NCBI RefSeq assembly: GCF_001611795.1
Contig: NZ_CP015098.1
Coordinates: 8,494,001 to 8,558,000 of the forward strand
Length of the DNA: 64,000 nt
Reading direction: 5' to 3'
Origin: Streptomyces qaidamensis
Lineage (GTDB): Bacteria > Actinomycetota > Actinomycetes > Streptomycetales > Streptomycetaceae
The position numbers and the translations under genes were made by a program. Each line of letters starts with the position of its first letter. Position 1 is the stretch's first letter. Below are positions 16,681-25,027 of the stretch, piece by piece. The notes under the pieces are model-generated. The model was not told where the DNA came from. It worked only from the letters and a program-made list of their open reading frames with translations, and ran no database searches.

Positions 16681-17283
16681 ATGACCGAGCCCGCCGGGCG
16701 GCGCCCCCGCAAGCGCGTGAACTACGGCACGGGACGTGAGGCCCTGCTGGAGGCCGCCGTGCGTGTCGTGGCCCGGGGCGGGCTGCGCAGGCTCACCTAC
16801 CGGGCCGTCGCGGAGGAGGCCGGCGTCACCCACGGCCTGGTCGTGCACCACTTCGGCTCGCGCGACGCGCTGATCGAGGAGGCCGTGGCCCACGCCATCC
16901 GCTCCTCCCTGAGCAGCAGCGCGCTCGAACCGGGCACGGGCGAGGCCGCCGACTTCTCGGTGGGGCTGACGGACATGGTGGAGGCCGGTCCGGACCTCCA
17001 GGCGTTCCAGTACGAGCTGCTGCTGGAGGCCCGGCGCCGCCCCGAGCTCCTGGCCCACCTGCGGTCGCTGTACGACGAGTACTTTGACGCGACCCGGCGC
17101 GAACTCACCCAGATGCTGCCCGGCCCGGTCGACCAGGGCCTGTCCCGGATGGTCTTCGCCACCCTGGAAGGACTGGTCCTGCACCAGCTCGTATTCGGCG
17201 AGCGCGAGATCATCGACGAGGCCCTGGACGAGCTGCGCTCGGTGCTGCGCCTGCTCGCCGAGCGGCGCGGCGACGAGGCCTGA
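16681..17283 (+). CDS. TetR/AcrR family transcriptional regulator
   Basis: A 200-residue TetR-type repressor with an N-terminal helix-turn-helix around 38-65 (TYRAVAEEAGVTHGLVVHHF) and a helical ligand domain. VTHGLVVHHF differs from the commoner sequences but keeps the recognition-helix pattern. It is last in the ring-cleavage operon, 55 nt after the FAH-family gene, and probably senses an intermediate. The recurrent 16-bp island operator could be its site, but the MarR protein at 21134 seems the better candidate because a copy sits over its own promoter. Confidence 0.87.
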   Translation: MTEPAGRRPRKRVNYGTGREALLEAAVRVVARGGLRRLTYRAVAEEAGVTHGLVVHHFGSRDALIEEAVAHAIRSSLSSSALEPGTGEAADFSVGLTDMVEAGPDLQAFQYELLLEARRRPELLAHLRSLYDEYFDATRRELTQMLPGPVDQGLSRMVFATLEGLVLHQLVFGEREIIDEALDELRSVLRLLAERRGDEA

Positions 17284-17337
17284 CCTCCTCCGGTCCCCTT
17301 CGGCTCCGCCGCGGTGGAATTCCTCGTCCCTCACCCC

Positions 17338-17391
17338 TTGCCAAACGGATAGTTCCGCCCCACGATGAGGCAACTCGTTTGGCCTGAAACG
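17338..17391 (+). promoter_or_regulatory. promoter region with island operator, copy 3 (APC permease)
   Basis: CGTTTGGCCTGAAACG (17376-17391) lies 20 nt before the permease start. TTGCCA (17338-17343) and CACGAT (17361-17366), 17 bp apart, may be the promoter. A right half-site CCAAACG at 17341-17347 overlaps the -35. Confidence 0.55.
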
Positions 17392-17411
17392 ATCCTCCTC
17401 CCCTCTGGCAG

Positions 17412-18872
17412 GTGATCCGAGTGGACAGTCAGACGGTCTCCCGGCACGCGGCGAAACCGGACGCGCCCACCGCAGGCACGCTCAAGCCCAACGCCCTCGG
17501 CGTCCTGGGCATCCTCTTCTTCGTCCTGTCCGCCCAGGCCCCGCTGACCGGCATCGCCGGCGCGGCCCCCATCGCCGTGGCCCTCGGCAACGGCCCCGGC
17601 GTGCCCGCCGCCTACCTGGTGGCGGGCCTGGTGATCCTGCTGTTCTCGGTGGGCTTCGTCGCCATGGGCCGCCACGTGGTGGACGCGGGCGCCTTCTACA
17701 CGTACATCGGCAAGGGCCTCGGCCGCACCACCGGCACCGGCAGCGCCGGTCTCGCGCTCTTCGCCTACTGCACCATCCAGGCCGCCATGTACGGCCTGTA
17801 CGGCGCCATCGTGAGCGGCCTGGTCGCGACGCACACCGGCCTCGATCTGCCGTGGTGGGTCTGGACGCTGGCCACCATGGCCGTCGTCCAGGCGCTCGGG
17901 GCGGCCGGTGTCGAGATGGGCGCCAAGGTCCTCGCCGTCTTCGTCCTCGCGGAGTTCAGCATCCTGTCGGTCTTCGCCCTGGTCACCCTCTTCAAGGGCG
18001 GCGGACCCGAGGGGCTCGGCCTCGCCGACAGCTTCTCCCCGTCCGCGGCCCTGGACGGCGCCCCGGGCGTGGCCGTGATGTTCGCCGTGGCCTCCATGTT
18101 CGGCTTCGAGGCCACCGCCATCTACGGCGAGGAGGCCCGCGAGCCCAAGAAGACCGTGCCGCGGGCCACGTACCTCGCGGTCGTCGTCGTCACCGGCTTC
18201 TTCGCGCTGGTCTCCTGGATGCTCATCTCCTCCTACGGCGCCTCCAAGGCCACCGCGGCCGCGGGCGAGGCCCTGGAGGGCGGCGACGGCGCCGGGTTCG
18301 TCTTCGCGCCCATCGCGGCCGACTTCGGCGGCTGGGTGGGCGACGTACTGCCCGTGCTGCTCGCCACCTCCCTCTTCGCCGGCATCCTCACCTTCCACAA
18401 CTCGGCCAACCGCTACCTGTTCTCCCTCGGCCGTGACCGGCTGCTGCCGCTGCGGCTGTGCCGGCTCAAACGCCGGCACGCGCCCTGGACCGCCGGGTGC
18501 GTCCAGACGGTCCTGGCCGTGCTCCTGGTGGTGCCCTTCGCGCTGGCCGGCAAGGACCCGGTGCTGACGCTGTTCTCCTGGTTCAGCGGCGTCGCCGTCC
18601 TGGCGATGATGCTGCTGTACCTGCTGACCTCGGTGTCGGTCGTCGTCTTCTTCCGCCGGGCCCGTCTCGACACCCGCCCGTGGAACACGCTGATCGCGCC
18701 CGCCCTGGGCGCGCTCGGCATCGCGGGCGCGATCTGGCTCATCCTGGCCAACTTCACCACCCTCATCGGCGGCGAACGCACCACCGCCCTGTGGCTCACG
18801 CTGTCCGTCCCGGTCGTCATGGCGCTGGGCCTCGTCGCCGCACGGGTGCGGGGCAGGGCCACCGACGGCTGA
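17412..18872 (+). CDS. APC superfamily amino acid/amine permease
   Basis: A 486-residue polytopic membrane protein with about 12 predicted transmembrane segments. The N-terminal consensus (GILFFVLSAQAPLTGIAG) is typical of APC-type amino acid/polyamine permeases, and the second helix region (VDAGAFYTYIGKGLGR) is the conserved substrate loop. The start is uncertain: GTG 17412 or GTG 17421, the latter with GGCAGG about 8 nt upstream. It sits between the ring-cleavage operon and the aldehyde dehydrogenase/hydrolase pair and behind an island operator, so it probably imports the amine or amino acid substrate. Confidence 0.88.
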   Translation: MIRVDSQTVSRHAAKPDAPTAGTLKPNALGVLGILFFVLSAQAPLTGIAGAAPIAVALGNGPGVPAAYLVAGLVILLFSVGFVAMGRHVVDAGAFYTYIGKGLGRTTGTGSAGLALFAYCTIQAAMYGLYGAIVSGLVATHTGLDLPWWVWTLATMAVVQALGAAGVEMGAKVLAVFVLAEFSILSVFALVTLFKGGGPEGLGLADSFSPSAALDGAPGVAVMFAVASMFGFEATAIYGEEAREPKKTVPRATYLAVVVVTGFFALVSWMLISSYGASKATAAAGEALEGGDGAGFVFAPIAADFGGWVGDVLPVLLATSLFAGILTFHNSANRYLFSLGRDRLLPLRLCRLKRRHAPWTAGCVQTVLAVLLVVPFALAGKDPVLTLFSWFSGVAVLAMMLLYLLTSVSVVVFFRRARLDTRPWNTLIAPALGALGIAGAIWLILANFTTLIGGERTTALWLTLSVPVVMALGLVAARVRGRATDG

Positions 18873-18910
18873 CCACGAGCGCGGTCGTCCACGGACAGCC
18901 CCGCCCCTGT

Positions 18911-18926
18911 CGTTTGAGACCAAAGG
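18911..18926 (+). promoter_or_regulatory. island operator, copy 4, abutting a ribosome binding site
   Basis: CGTTTGAGACCAAAGG lies 11-26 nt before the aldehyde dehydrogenase ATG and overlaps its AAAGGAGGA ribosome binding site. No clear -35/-10 pair precedes it, so it may act as a roadblock or belong to a weak local promoter. Confidence 0.5.
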
Positions 18927-18936
18927 AGGATCCCTC

Positions 18937-20427
18937 ATGCCGGCCGTCCCCCACGACGAGTGGCTGCGCCGCGCCAAGGCGTTCCAGCTCTCGGGTGCCC
19001 ATCACATCGACGGCGCCGAGGAGGCCGGCGGCGGGGCGGTGTTCCCGGTCGTGTCCCCACGGGACGGCCGGGTCGTCGCCGATGTCGCGGACGGCGGCGC
19101 CGCCGAGGTCGACGCGGCCGTCGCCGCCGCCCGGCGTGCCTTCGACACCGGCCCGTGGCCGCGCCTGGCGCCCGCCGAGCGCGGCCGGGCCCTGCTCCGC
19201 CTCGCCGATCTGCTCGAAGAGCGGCGCGAGGAACTCGCCCTCACGGTCAGCCTGGAGATGGGCAAACCGATCTCGGACGCGTACGGCATCGAACTGCGCG
19301 CCGCCATCACCACCTTCCGCTGGTACGGCCAGCTCGCGGACAAGCTCACCGACGAGTCCCCGCACACCGCCCCGGACGCCCTCGCCCTGGTCACCCGGGA
19401 ACCCGCCGGGGTGGTCGGGGCGGTGGTCCCCTGGAACTTCCCGCTGACCCTGGCCGGCTGGAAGGTCGCCCCGGCCCTGGCGGCCGGCTGCACGGTCGTC
19501 CTCAAGCCCTCGGAGAACTCCCCCCTCTCCGCCCTGCTGCTCGCCCGCCTCGCCACCGAGTCCGGCATTCCGCCCGGCGTCCTCAACGTGGTCACCGGCG
19601 ACGGCCCCACAGCGGGCCGCGCCCTCGGCCTTCACCCGGACGTCGACGTCCTGGCGTTCACCGGCTCCACCGCCGTCGGCCGCCACTTCCTGCGCTACGC
19701 CGCCGACTCCAACCTCAAGCGCGTCTGGCTGGAACTCGGCGGCAAGTCGCCCAACATCGTCCTGCCCGACGCCCCCGACCTCGACCGGGCCGCCGCCACC
19801 GCCGCCTGGGGCATCTTCTTCAACCAGGGCGAGATGTGCACGGCCCCCTCCCGGCTCCTGGTGCACTCCTCGATCGCCGAGCGGGTCACCGAGGCCGTGG
19901 TCCGGCGGGCCCGTGAACTGCGGGTGGGCGACCCGCTCGACCCGGAGACGGAGATGGGCGCCCTCGTCGGCCGGACGCACCTGGACCGCGTACGCGACCA
20001 CATCCGCCACGGCGTCGACGAGGGCGCCCGGCTGCGTACCGGCGGCGACCGCGTCCTCGCCGAGACGGGTGGGACGTACCTGGCGCCGACCGTCTTCGAC
20101 CGGGTGGACCCCGGCTCGCGACTGGCGCGGGAGGAGATCTTCGGCCCCGTCCTGTCGGTGCTCGCCTTCGACGACCTCGACGAGGCGGTCCGCCTGGCCA
20201 ACGCCACCGAGTACGGCCTCGCCGCCGGTCTGTGGACCTCCGACCTGTCCACCGCCCACCGGGTGTCGCGCGCCCTGAAGGCCGGAACGGTCTGGGTCAA
20301 CTGCTACGAGGAGGGCGACCTGACCGTGCCCTTCGGAGGGATGAAGCAGTCGGGCAACGGCCGCGACAAGTCCGCCCACGCCCTGGAGAAGTACACCGAG
20401 CTCAAGACCACCTGGATCCAGCTGTGA
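18937..20427 (+). CDS. aldehyde dehydrogenase, PuuC-like
   Basis: A 496-residue NAD(P)-dependent aldehyde dehydrogenase with N167 (VPWNFP), K190, E266 (LELGGKS) and C301 (QGEMCTA). The next gene is a gamma-glutamyl hydrolase, overlapping by 4 nt. This pair mirrors PuuC-PuuD of the gamma-glutamylated putrescine pathway, in which PuuC oxidises gamma-glutamyl-aminobutyraldehyde. In this island it more likely oxidises the aldehyde made from a gamma-glutamylated or free aromatic amine. The ribosome binding site is strong (AAAGGAGGA). Confidence 0.88.
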   Translation: MPAVPHDEWLRRAKAFQLSGAHHIDGAEEAGGGAVFPVVSPRDGRVVADVADGGAAEVDAAVAAARRAFDTGPWPRLAPAERGRALLRLADLLEERREELALTVSLEMGKPISDAYGIELRAAITTFRWYGQLADKLTDESPHTAPDALALVTREPAGVVGAVVPWNFPLTLAGWKVAPALAAGCTVVLKPSENSPLSALLLARLATESGIPPGVLNVVTGDGPTAGRALGLHPDVDVLAFTGSTAVGRHFLRYAADSNLKRVWLELGGKSPNIVLPDAPDLDRAAATAAWGIFFNQGEMCTAPSRLLVHSSIAERVTEAVVRRARELRVGDPLDPETEMGALVGRTHLDRVRDHIRHGVDEGARLRTGGDRVLAETGGTYLAPTVFDRVDPGSRLAREEIFGPVLSVLAFDDLDEAVRLANATEYGLAAGLWTSDLSTAHRVSRALKAGTVWVNCYEEGDLTVPFGGMKQSGNGRDKSAHALEKYTELKTTWIQL

Positions 20428-21119
20428 CCCGCCCCCTGATAGCGATCCCCGCCCGGTTCTCGGCCACGACCTCCGCGCTCCGGTACGCCGCCGAGGTCAA
20501 CGCCCGCGCCCTGGTCGAGGCCGTCTGGCGGGCCGGCGGCGAACCGGCCGGCATTCACCCGGCGGACACCGGCACGGCCGCCCGGCTGGCCCGCTTCGAC
20601 GGCGTCCTGCTCCCCGGCGGCGGCGACCTCGCCCCCTCCCGCTACGGCGCCACCGACACCCACGACACCGTCTACGACGTCGACACCCTCCAGGACACCT
20701 TCGACCTCGACGTCGCCCGGCACGCCCTGGAGTCGGGGCTGCCGCTGCTCGCCGTGTGCCGCGGGCTCCAGGTCGTCAACGTCGCCCTCGGCGGCACGCT
20801 GCAGCAGGACATGGGCGGCCCCGAGCGTGAACACCGGCACCTGGTGCATCCCGTCGGCCTGGAACCGGGCTCGCTCGTCGCCCGGGCCGCGGGTGCCGAG
20901 AAGACCGACGCGTCCTGCTACCACCACCAGCGTGTCGACCGGCTGGGCAGGGACCTGCGGGTCACGGCCCGGGCGGCCGACGGCACGATCGAGGCCCTCG
21001 AACTCCCGGGCGCCGACGGCTGGTTCACGGCCGTGCAGTGGCACCCGGAGGACACCGCCCACGAGGACCCCGCCCAGCAGGGCCTGTTCGACGCGCTCGT
21101 GCGGGCCGCAACCCGGTGA
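20424..21119 (+). CDS. gamma-glutamyl-gamma-aminobutyrate hydrolase family (class I GATase-like, PuuD type)
   Basis: The 231-residue protein has the class I glutamine-amidotransferase fold with nucleophile C112 in LAVCRGLQ and H207/E209 in QWHPED. The length and the LPGGGDLAPSRYG segment match peptidase C26 enzymes such as PuuD and the gamma-glutamylanilide hydrolase TdnT/AtdA2. It should remove the gamma-glutamyl group added by the GS-like ligase at 9395. The GTG start overlaps the dehydrogenase stop. A GS-like ligase with such a hydrolase in one gene cluster is the signature of a gamma-glutamylation pathway. Confidence 0.9.
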   Translation: MTRPLIAIPARFSATTSALRYAAEVNARALVEAVWRAGGEPAGIHPADTGTAARLARFDGVLLPGGGDLAPSRYGATDTHDTVYDVDTLQDTFDLDVARHALESGLPLLAVCRGLQVVNVALGGTLQQDMGGPEREHRHLVHPVGLEPGSLVARAAGAEKTDASCYHHQRVDRLGRDLRVTARAADGTIEALELPGADGWFTAVQWHPEDTAHEDPAQQGLFDALVRAATR

Positions 21120-21133
21120 GGCCGCGGCGCGCC

Positions 21134-21706
21134 TCAGGCCCGGGGCCGCCGCCCGCTGCGCCGCGGGGCGGGCTCGGCGCCGCCGAGCAGGGACTGCCGC
21201 CGCTCCTCGCCGTGCTCCTCCACCTGGAGCACCACACTGCGCAGCCCTTCGGCGAGACGGCGGCACTCGGCGTCGCTGAGCCCGGCGGTGACGAAGGCCT
21301 CCTCCTCGTTGAACGCCGGGAACACCCGCGCCATGAACTCCTCGCCCTCGCCGGTGAGGCGCAGCAGCACCAGGCGCCCGTCGCTCGGATGCCCGTCCCG
21401 CCGCAGCAGGCCCCGGGACTCCAGCGTGCGCACCACACCCGTCAGCGTGCCCTTGGAGATCCCCGCCTCCTCGGCCACGTGCCGGGTCTCCGACTCGCCC
21501 CACACCCAGACCACCCACAGCACCACGAAGGCCGTCCAGGTCAGGTCGGAACCCCGCAGCACCGAGTTCTCCAGGTGCTGCCGCACCGCGGACGCGGCCC
21601 GGTAGATGTTCGCCACCGCCGCCATCTGCTCCCGGCGGATCGCGATGCCACCGAGCTTCGCCGCGGCGAGCTTCTCGGCTTCGGTGATGGATCGGTGCCC
21701 CGGCAC
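21134..21706 (-). CDS. MarR family transcriptional regulator
   Basis: A 190-residue MarR-type winged-helix regulator: dimerising helices flank SETRHVAEEAGISKGTLTGV (recognition helix) and the wing RRDGHPSDGRLVLLRLT. GTG 21706 has AAGGAG 6 nt upstream and is preferred to the GTG at 21739. It converges on the hydrolase gene. Its promoter appears to be TACAAT (21783-21788, minus strand) overlapping a degenerate copy of the island operator, which suggests autoregulation. I infer it is the main repressor of the island, relieved by the substrate or an intermediate. Confidence 0.88.
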   Translation of the reverse strand: MPGHRSITEAEKLAAAKLGGIAIRREQMAAVANIYRAASAVRQHLENSVLRGSDLTWTAFVVLWVVWVWGESETRHVAEEAGISKGTLTGVVRTLESRGLLRRDGHPSDGRLVLLRLTGEGEEFMARVFPAFNEEEAFVTAGLSDAECRRLAEGLRSVVLQVEEHGEERRQSLLGGAEPAPRRSGRRPRA

Positions 21707-21769
21707 GGGCGGCTCCTTCGTCTGGTCACGGCGTCTCACGCACGGGCGGCTCGTCCCGGGCCGTCCGGT

Positions 21770-21788
21770 CGTTCGGACTCAAATTGTA
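21770..21788 (-). promoter_or_regulatory. degenerate island operator, copy 6, over the MarR promoter
   Basis: CGTTCGGACTCAAATT (21770-21785) aligns without gaps to the island dyad. On the minus strand it overlaps a good -10, TACAAT (21783-21788). It lies between the divergent marR and LLM oxidoreductase genes and could control both. Confidence 0.45.
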
Positions 21789-21811
21789 CGAAGTCGAAAG
21801 GAAAACCCGTC

Positions 21812-22753
21812 ATGCCCAGCCCTCCCCGCATGCTCCTCGTCCTCAGCGAGAACTGGACCCTCACCGGCGGCCGGGCCGATCTGCCCGCCGCCGTCCGCTG
21901 GGCCCGCGAGGCCGAGGACGCCGGCTTCGACGCGGTCATGGTCAGCGAGCACATCGTCCTCGGCCCCGACGCGGCGGCCGCGGGCATCATGGGAAACCCC
22001 CGCGACTACGCCCTCCCCGGCAACCAGGACCCCCACACCCCCTGGCCGAACTCCCTGCTGCTGCTCGCCGCCATCGCCTCCGTCACCTCCCGGCTGCGCC
22101 TGGCCGCCGCGGCCGTCCTCGCCCCGCTGCGTCACCCCCTGCTGCTCGCCCGTGAACTCGGCACGCTCGACCTGATCAGCGAGGGCCGCCTCGTCGTGCA
22201 GCCGACGGTCAGCTGGAGCAAGGACGAGTACGACGCCCTCGGGGTGCCCTTCACCCGGCGCGGGCGGCTCCTCGACGAGCACCTGGAGATCTGGGCGAAG
22301 GCCTGGGGGCCGTCCCCGATCTCCCACGACGGGCCGCACTACCCCTTCCGGGACGTGTACTTCGAACCCAAGGCCCACCGGCCCGACGGCCCCCGGCTCT
22401 GGTTCGGCGGCCAGCGCCTGCACGGCCCGGTCCTGCGCCGCCTCGTCCGGTACGGCCACGGCTTCCACCCGCTCGGCCGGCCCACGCCCGAGGACCTGCA
22501 AGGGCTCAAGGAGGCGATGTCCGCGGCCGGGCGGGACGCCGCCGACCTGGAGATGATCGGCGGTACGCAGGCCGTCTTCCCCGACGACCGCTCCCCGGCG
22601 GACCTCGGCGTGGCCCTGTCCGTGATCCCGGAACAGCTGGAGCAGGGCTTCACGACCTTCTGCGTCAAGCCGAACCAGTTCATCGACGACCCGGGCGGCG
22701 TGGGGGAGTTCTGCCACGACGTCATGCGGCGCGTCGAGGCGCTGACGTCCTGA
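21812..22753 (+). CDS. LLM class flavin-dependent oxidoreductase
   Basis: A 313-residue luciferase-like TIM-barrel protein. Hallmarks are the N-terminal strand and DAGFDAVMVSEH, the central LGTLDLISEGRLVV (family GRL/GGRL signature region) and WFGGQR. Such proteins use FMN or F420 as monooxygenases or dehydrogenases. GAAAGGAAAA precedes the ATG. It is divergent from marR and shares the operator copy at 21770, so it is probably part of the same pathway, perhaps an amine or ring oxidation step. Confidence 0.87.
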   Translation: MPSPPRMLLVLSENWTLTGGRADLPAAVRWAREAEDAGFDAVMVSEHIVLGPDAAAAGIMGNPRDYALPGNQDPHTPWPNSLLLLAAIASVTSRLRLAAAAVLAPLRHPLLLARELGTLDLISEGRLVVQPTVSWSKDEYDALGVPFTRRGRLLDEHLEIWAKAWGPSPISHDGPHYPFRDVYFEPKAHRPDGPRLWFGGQRLHGPVLRRLVRYGHGFHPLGRPTPEDLQGLKEAMSAAGRDAADLEMIGGTQAVFPDDRSPADLGVALSVIPEQLEQGFTTFCVKPNQFIDDPGGVGEFCHDVMRRVEALTS

Positions 22754-22768
22754 CCGCCCCGGCCCGGA

Positions 22769-23800
22769 TCACCGCTCGACGAACCGCGCCAGGTGGTCCG
22801 GGTCCGGCCGCAACAGCCCGTCCCGCACCGCGAGCGCCGTGGCCTCGGCCCGGGAGGCGCAGCCGGTCTTGCGCAGCAGGTGCTCGACATGGCTGTGCAC
22901 GGTCCGCGGCGACAGGAACAACGCCTGCGCGATGGCCTGATTGGTCTGTCCCGTGGCCGCCCGGGTGAGCACCTCCAGCTCCCGGGGGCTCAGCCCGTAC
23001 GGCAGTTCCGTGGGCGTCTCGCGCACCAGCACGGCGTCCGCCGCCAGGCCCGGCCCGGCGGGATGCCGGTGCAGCACGACCCGCCGCCAGCCTCCGCCGG
23101 CCGGCCACAGCAGCCGCAGCCGCTGCCCGCCCGTGCCGGTGAAGGCGTGCAGCAGCGCACCGAACCCGCCCTCCTCGCGCAGCACCCGGGGCCGGTCGCG
23201 CCCGGGCAGGTCGACGACCCGGCCGTCGCCGGTGACGAGGCTCGCCGCGTCCGTGTCCGCCAGGCCGTGCAGATCACCGGCGTGCGCCAGCGGGTCGGCG
23301 AAGGCGGCCAGGGCGGGGATCACGGAGGCGAGCAGCCGTCGCGCGTCGGTGTCGTAGGCGTCCGCGGTCTCGGTGGACAGATGGACCAGCCCCACCAGCC
23401 GACCCCGGTGCCGCAGCGCCCCCGTGACGCCGTCGCGGAAACCGGCCGGGCGGACCCGCTCGGCGTAGAACCAGCCGTGCCGGAAGCGCGGACCGGCGTC
23501 CTCGGAGTCCTCCGCGTCCTCCGAGATGGACGGCGGCAGCTCCCGCTGTACGACGTTGCGGTACCACGGGGTGGCGACGAACTCCCCGGCTAGGGCCTGT
23601 GAGGCCTCGGCGGTGTAGCCGATGCTCGCGATCTGGACGTGGGAGCCGGTCAGCGGGTCGATCGTGAGCAGGGTCGCCGCGTCCAGCGGCAGCGCGCGGG
23701 CGAGTTCGCGAAGGGCCTGGGCGGAGGCCGAGGCGGTGTCGCGCTCGCGGGTGAGCATGCCGATGCGGGCGGCTGCCGCGATCTGGTGGTGGCTGGTCAT
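22769..23800 (-). CDS. GAF-like/LuxR-type transcriptional regulator
   Basis: The 343-residue protein has an N-terminal GAF-like sensory region (about 20-170), a middle part of unclear fold and a C-terminal LuxR helix-turn-helix at about 280-335 (LSPRELEVLTRAATGQTNQA, then TVHSHVEHLLRKTG). It lacks a receiver domain. GGAGG 6 nt before ATG 23800 fixes the start. Its promoter (TTGTGC, 17 bp, TATCGT on the minus strand) overlaps island operator copy 5, so it looks like a second-tier regulator within the same regulon. It probably acts on the divergent ABC importer. Confidence 0.85.
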   Translation of the reverse strand: MTSHHQIAAAARIGMLTRERDTASASAQALRELARALPLDAATLLTIDPLTGSHVQIASIGYTAEASQALAGEFVATPWYRNVVQRELPPSISEDAEDSEDAGPRFRHGWFYAERVRPAGFRDGVTGALRHRGRLVGLVHLSTETADAYDTDARRLLASVIPALAAFADPLAHAGDLHGLADTDAASLVTGDGRVVDLPGRDRPRVLREEGGFGALLHAFTGTGGQRLRLLWPAGGGWRRVVLHRHPAGPGLAADAVLVRETPTELPYGLSPRELEVLTRAATGQTNQAIAQALFLSPRTVHSHVEHLLRKTGCASRAEATALAVRDGLLRPDPDHLARFVER

Positions 23801-23831
23801 GCGAGCCTCCGGGCGGCTCGGACAGCGATGT

Positions 23832-23873
23832 CGTTTGGGGTCTAACGATAGGATGCCCGCCCGGGTCGCACAA
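23832..23873 (-). promoter_or_regulatory. promoter with island operator, copy 5 (LuxR gene)
   Basis: On the minus strand, TTGTGC (23868-23873) and TATCGT (23845-23850) are 17 bp apart. The dyad CGTTTGGGGTCTAACG (23832-23847, plus strand) overlaps the -10. The divergent ABC importer starts 160 nt to the right. Confidence 0.6.
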
Positions 23874-24006
23874 GGTGTCCACCGGAGGCCGGCCGAACTC
23901 GCGGTCGGTATTTGTACGGATGGTGCGGAGGACCGGGCGGGTCTTTCCTGTTCGGCACAGCCGGACGCCCGCTCCAGTCGGGCCCGCCCCTCGGAGAGCC
24001 CACGCC

Positions 24007-25017
24007 ATGACCCCAGCCCCGTACACCGCCTCGCGCAGACACTTCCTCGCCCTGTCCGCAGCCACCGCGCTGGCCGCCGCCGGATGCTCGGCACCGGAGA
24101 ACACGGCCGCCTCCGCCAAGCCCTCACGGTCCGGCGGCACCCGTCTGACGAAGATCGGTTTCGACTACCCCTTCACCCAGCTCCCGCTCTACTCCACGCT
24201 GGTGAAGCTCTCCACCGCCCAGGCGAAGCGGCACGGCATCTCCCTGCTGACGACGAGCGACAACGCCAGTGCCGACACCCAGGCCACCAACCTCAACACC
24301 TGGGTCGCCCGCAAGGTCCCCGCGATCGTGTCCTTCCCCATGGTCTTCGAGGCCGCCGAGCCCATCGCGAAGGCAGCCCTCGACGCGGGCCTGATCTGGG
24401 TCACCTACGGCGGCTCCCTGGAGCACCAGAGCGCCGACATCCGCTTCAGCTTCCGCGAGGGCGGCACCCTGCTCGGCGCGGCGGCGGCGAAGTGGGCCCA
24501 GGAACACCTCGGCGGCAAGGGCAAGATCGCCTTCCTCACGGACAGCACCATCGAACTGGGCCGCGAACGCACCCAGGGCATGATCGACGCCTTCACCGAA
24601 GCGGCACCCGGCGTCGACGTGGTGGCGCGGGAGCAGTCCATCGACCCGGACACGGGCCTGTCGAAGACGAAGGCGATCCTCGCCAAGCACCCCGACCTCA
24701 ACCTCGTCCTCGGCGTCACCGACGCCGCCGCGTACGGCGGCTTCAAGGCCCTCCAGCAGGCAGGCCGGGCCAAGGACGACGCGAAGACCTTCGTCGGCGG
24801 CCAGGACGGCTCCGCGCCCTCCCTCCTCGCCGTCAAGCAGGGCACGTTCTACCGGGCCTCCGCCGCCCTCGCGCCGAAGGACATCGCCGCCGCCATCGTC
24901 GACGTGCCGCGCGCGGTCGCCGCCGGAAAGGCGAACCCCAGCGCCCAGGTGCCGATCACGCTCGTCCAGCGCGCCGACACCGCCCGGATCGACGCCCTGC
25001 TCGCCCAGAACGCCTAG
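24007..25017 (+). CDS. Tat-exported lipoprotein, ABC substrate-binding protein (ribose/RbsB-like)
   Basis: The 336-residue protein has a twin-arginine signal (SRRHFLAL, R10/R11) running into a lipobox with C27 (AAAGC), so it is probably a Tat-exported lipoprotein. The mature part is a type-I periplasmic binding protein of the RbsB class, with paired lobes around DNASADTQATN and GGQDGSAP. It heads a substrate-binding protein, ATPase and permease operon. RbsB-class proteins bind sugars, autoinducer-2 or other small polar molecules; linkage to the amidohydrolase leaves the ligand open. Confidence 0.85.
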   Translation: MTPAPYTASRRHFLALSAATALAAAGCSAPENTAASAKPSRSGGTRLTKIGFDYPFTQLPLYSTLVKLSTAQAKRHGISLLTTSDNASADTQATNLNTWVARKVPAIVSFPMVFEAAEPIAKAALDAGLIWVTYGGSLEHQSADIRFSFREGGTLLGAAAAKWAQEHLGGKGKIAFLTDSTIELGRERTQGMIDAFTEAAPGVDVVAREQSIDPDTGLSKTKAILAKHPDLNLVLGVTDAAAYGGFKALQQAGRAKDDAKTFVGGQDGSAPSLLAVKQGTFYRASAALAPKDIAAAIVDVPRAVAAGKANPSAQVPITLVQRADTARIDALLAQNA

Positions 25018-25027
25018 GGCGGGCGCC

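Noticed and set aside
16681..17283. The TetR protein as the regulator of the six-copy island operator
   Set aside because: Possible, but no copy lies immediately before this gene, whereas a copy overlaps the marR promoter. Kept only as an alternative.
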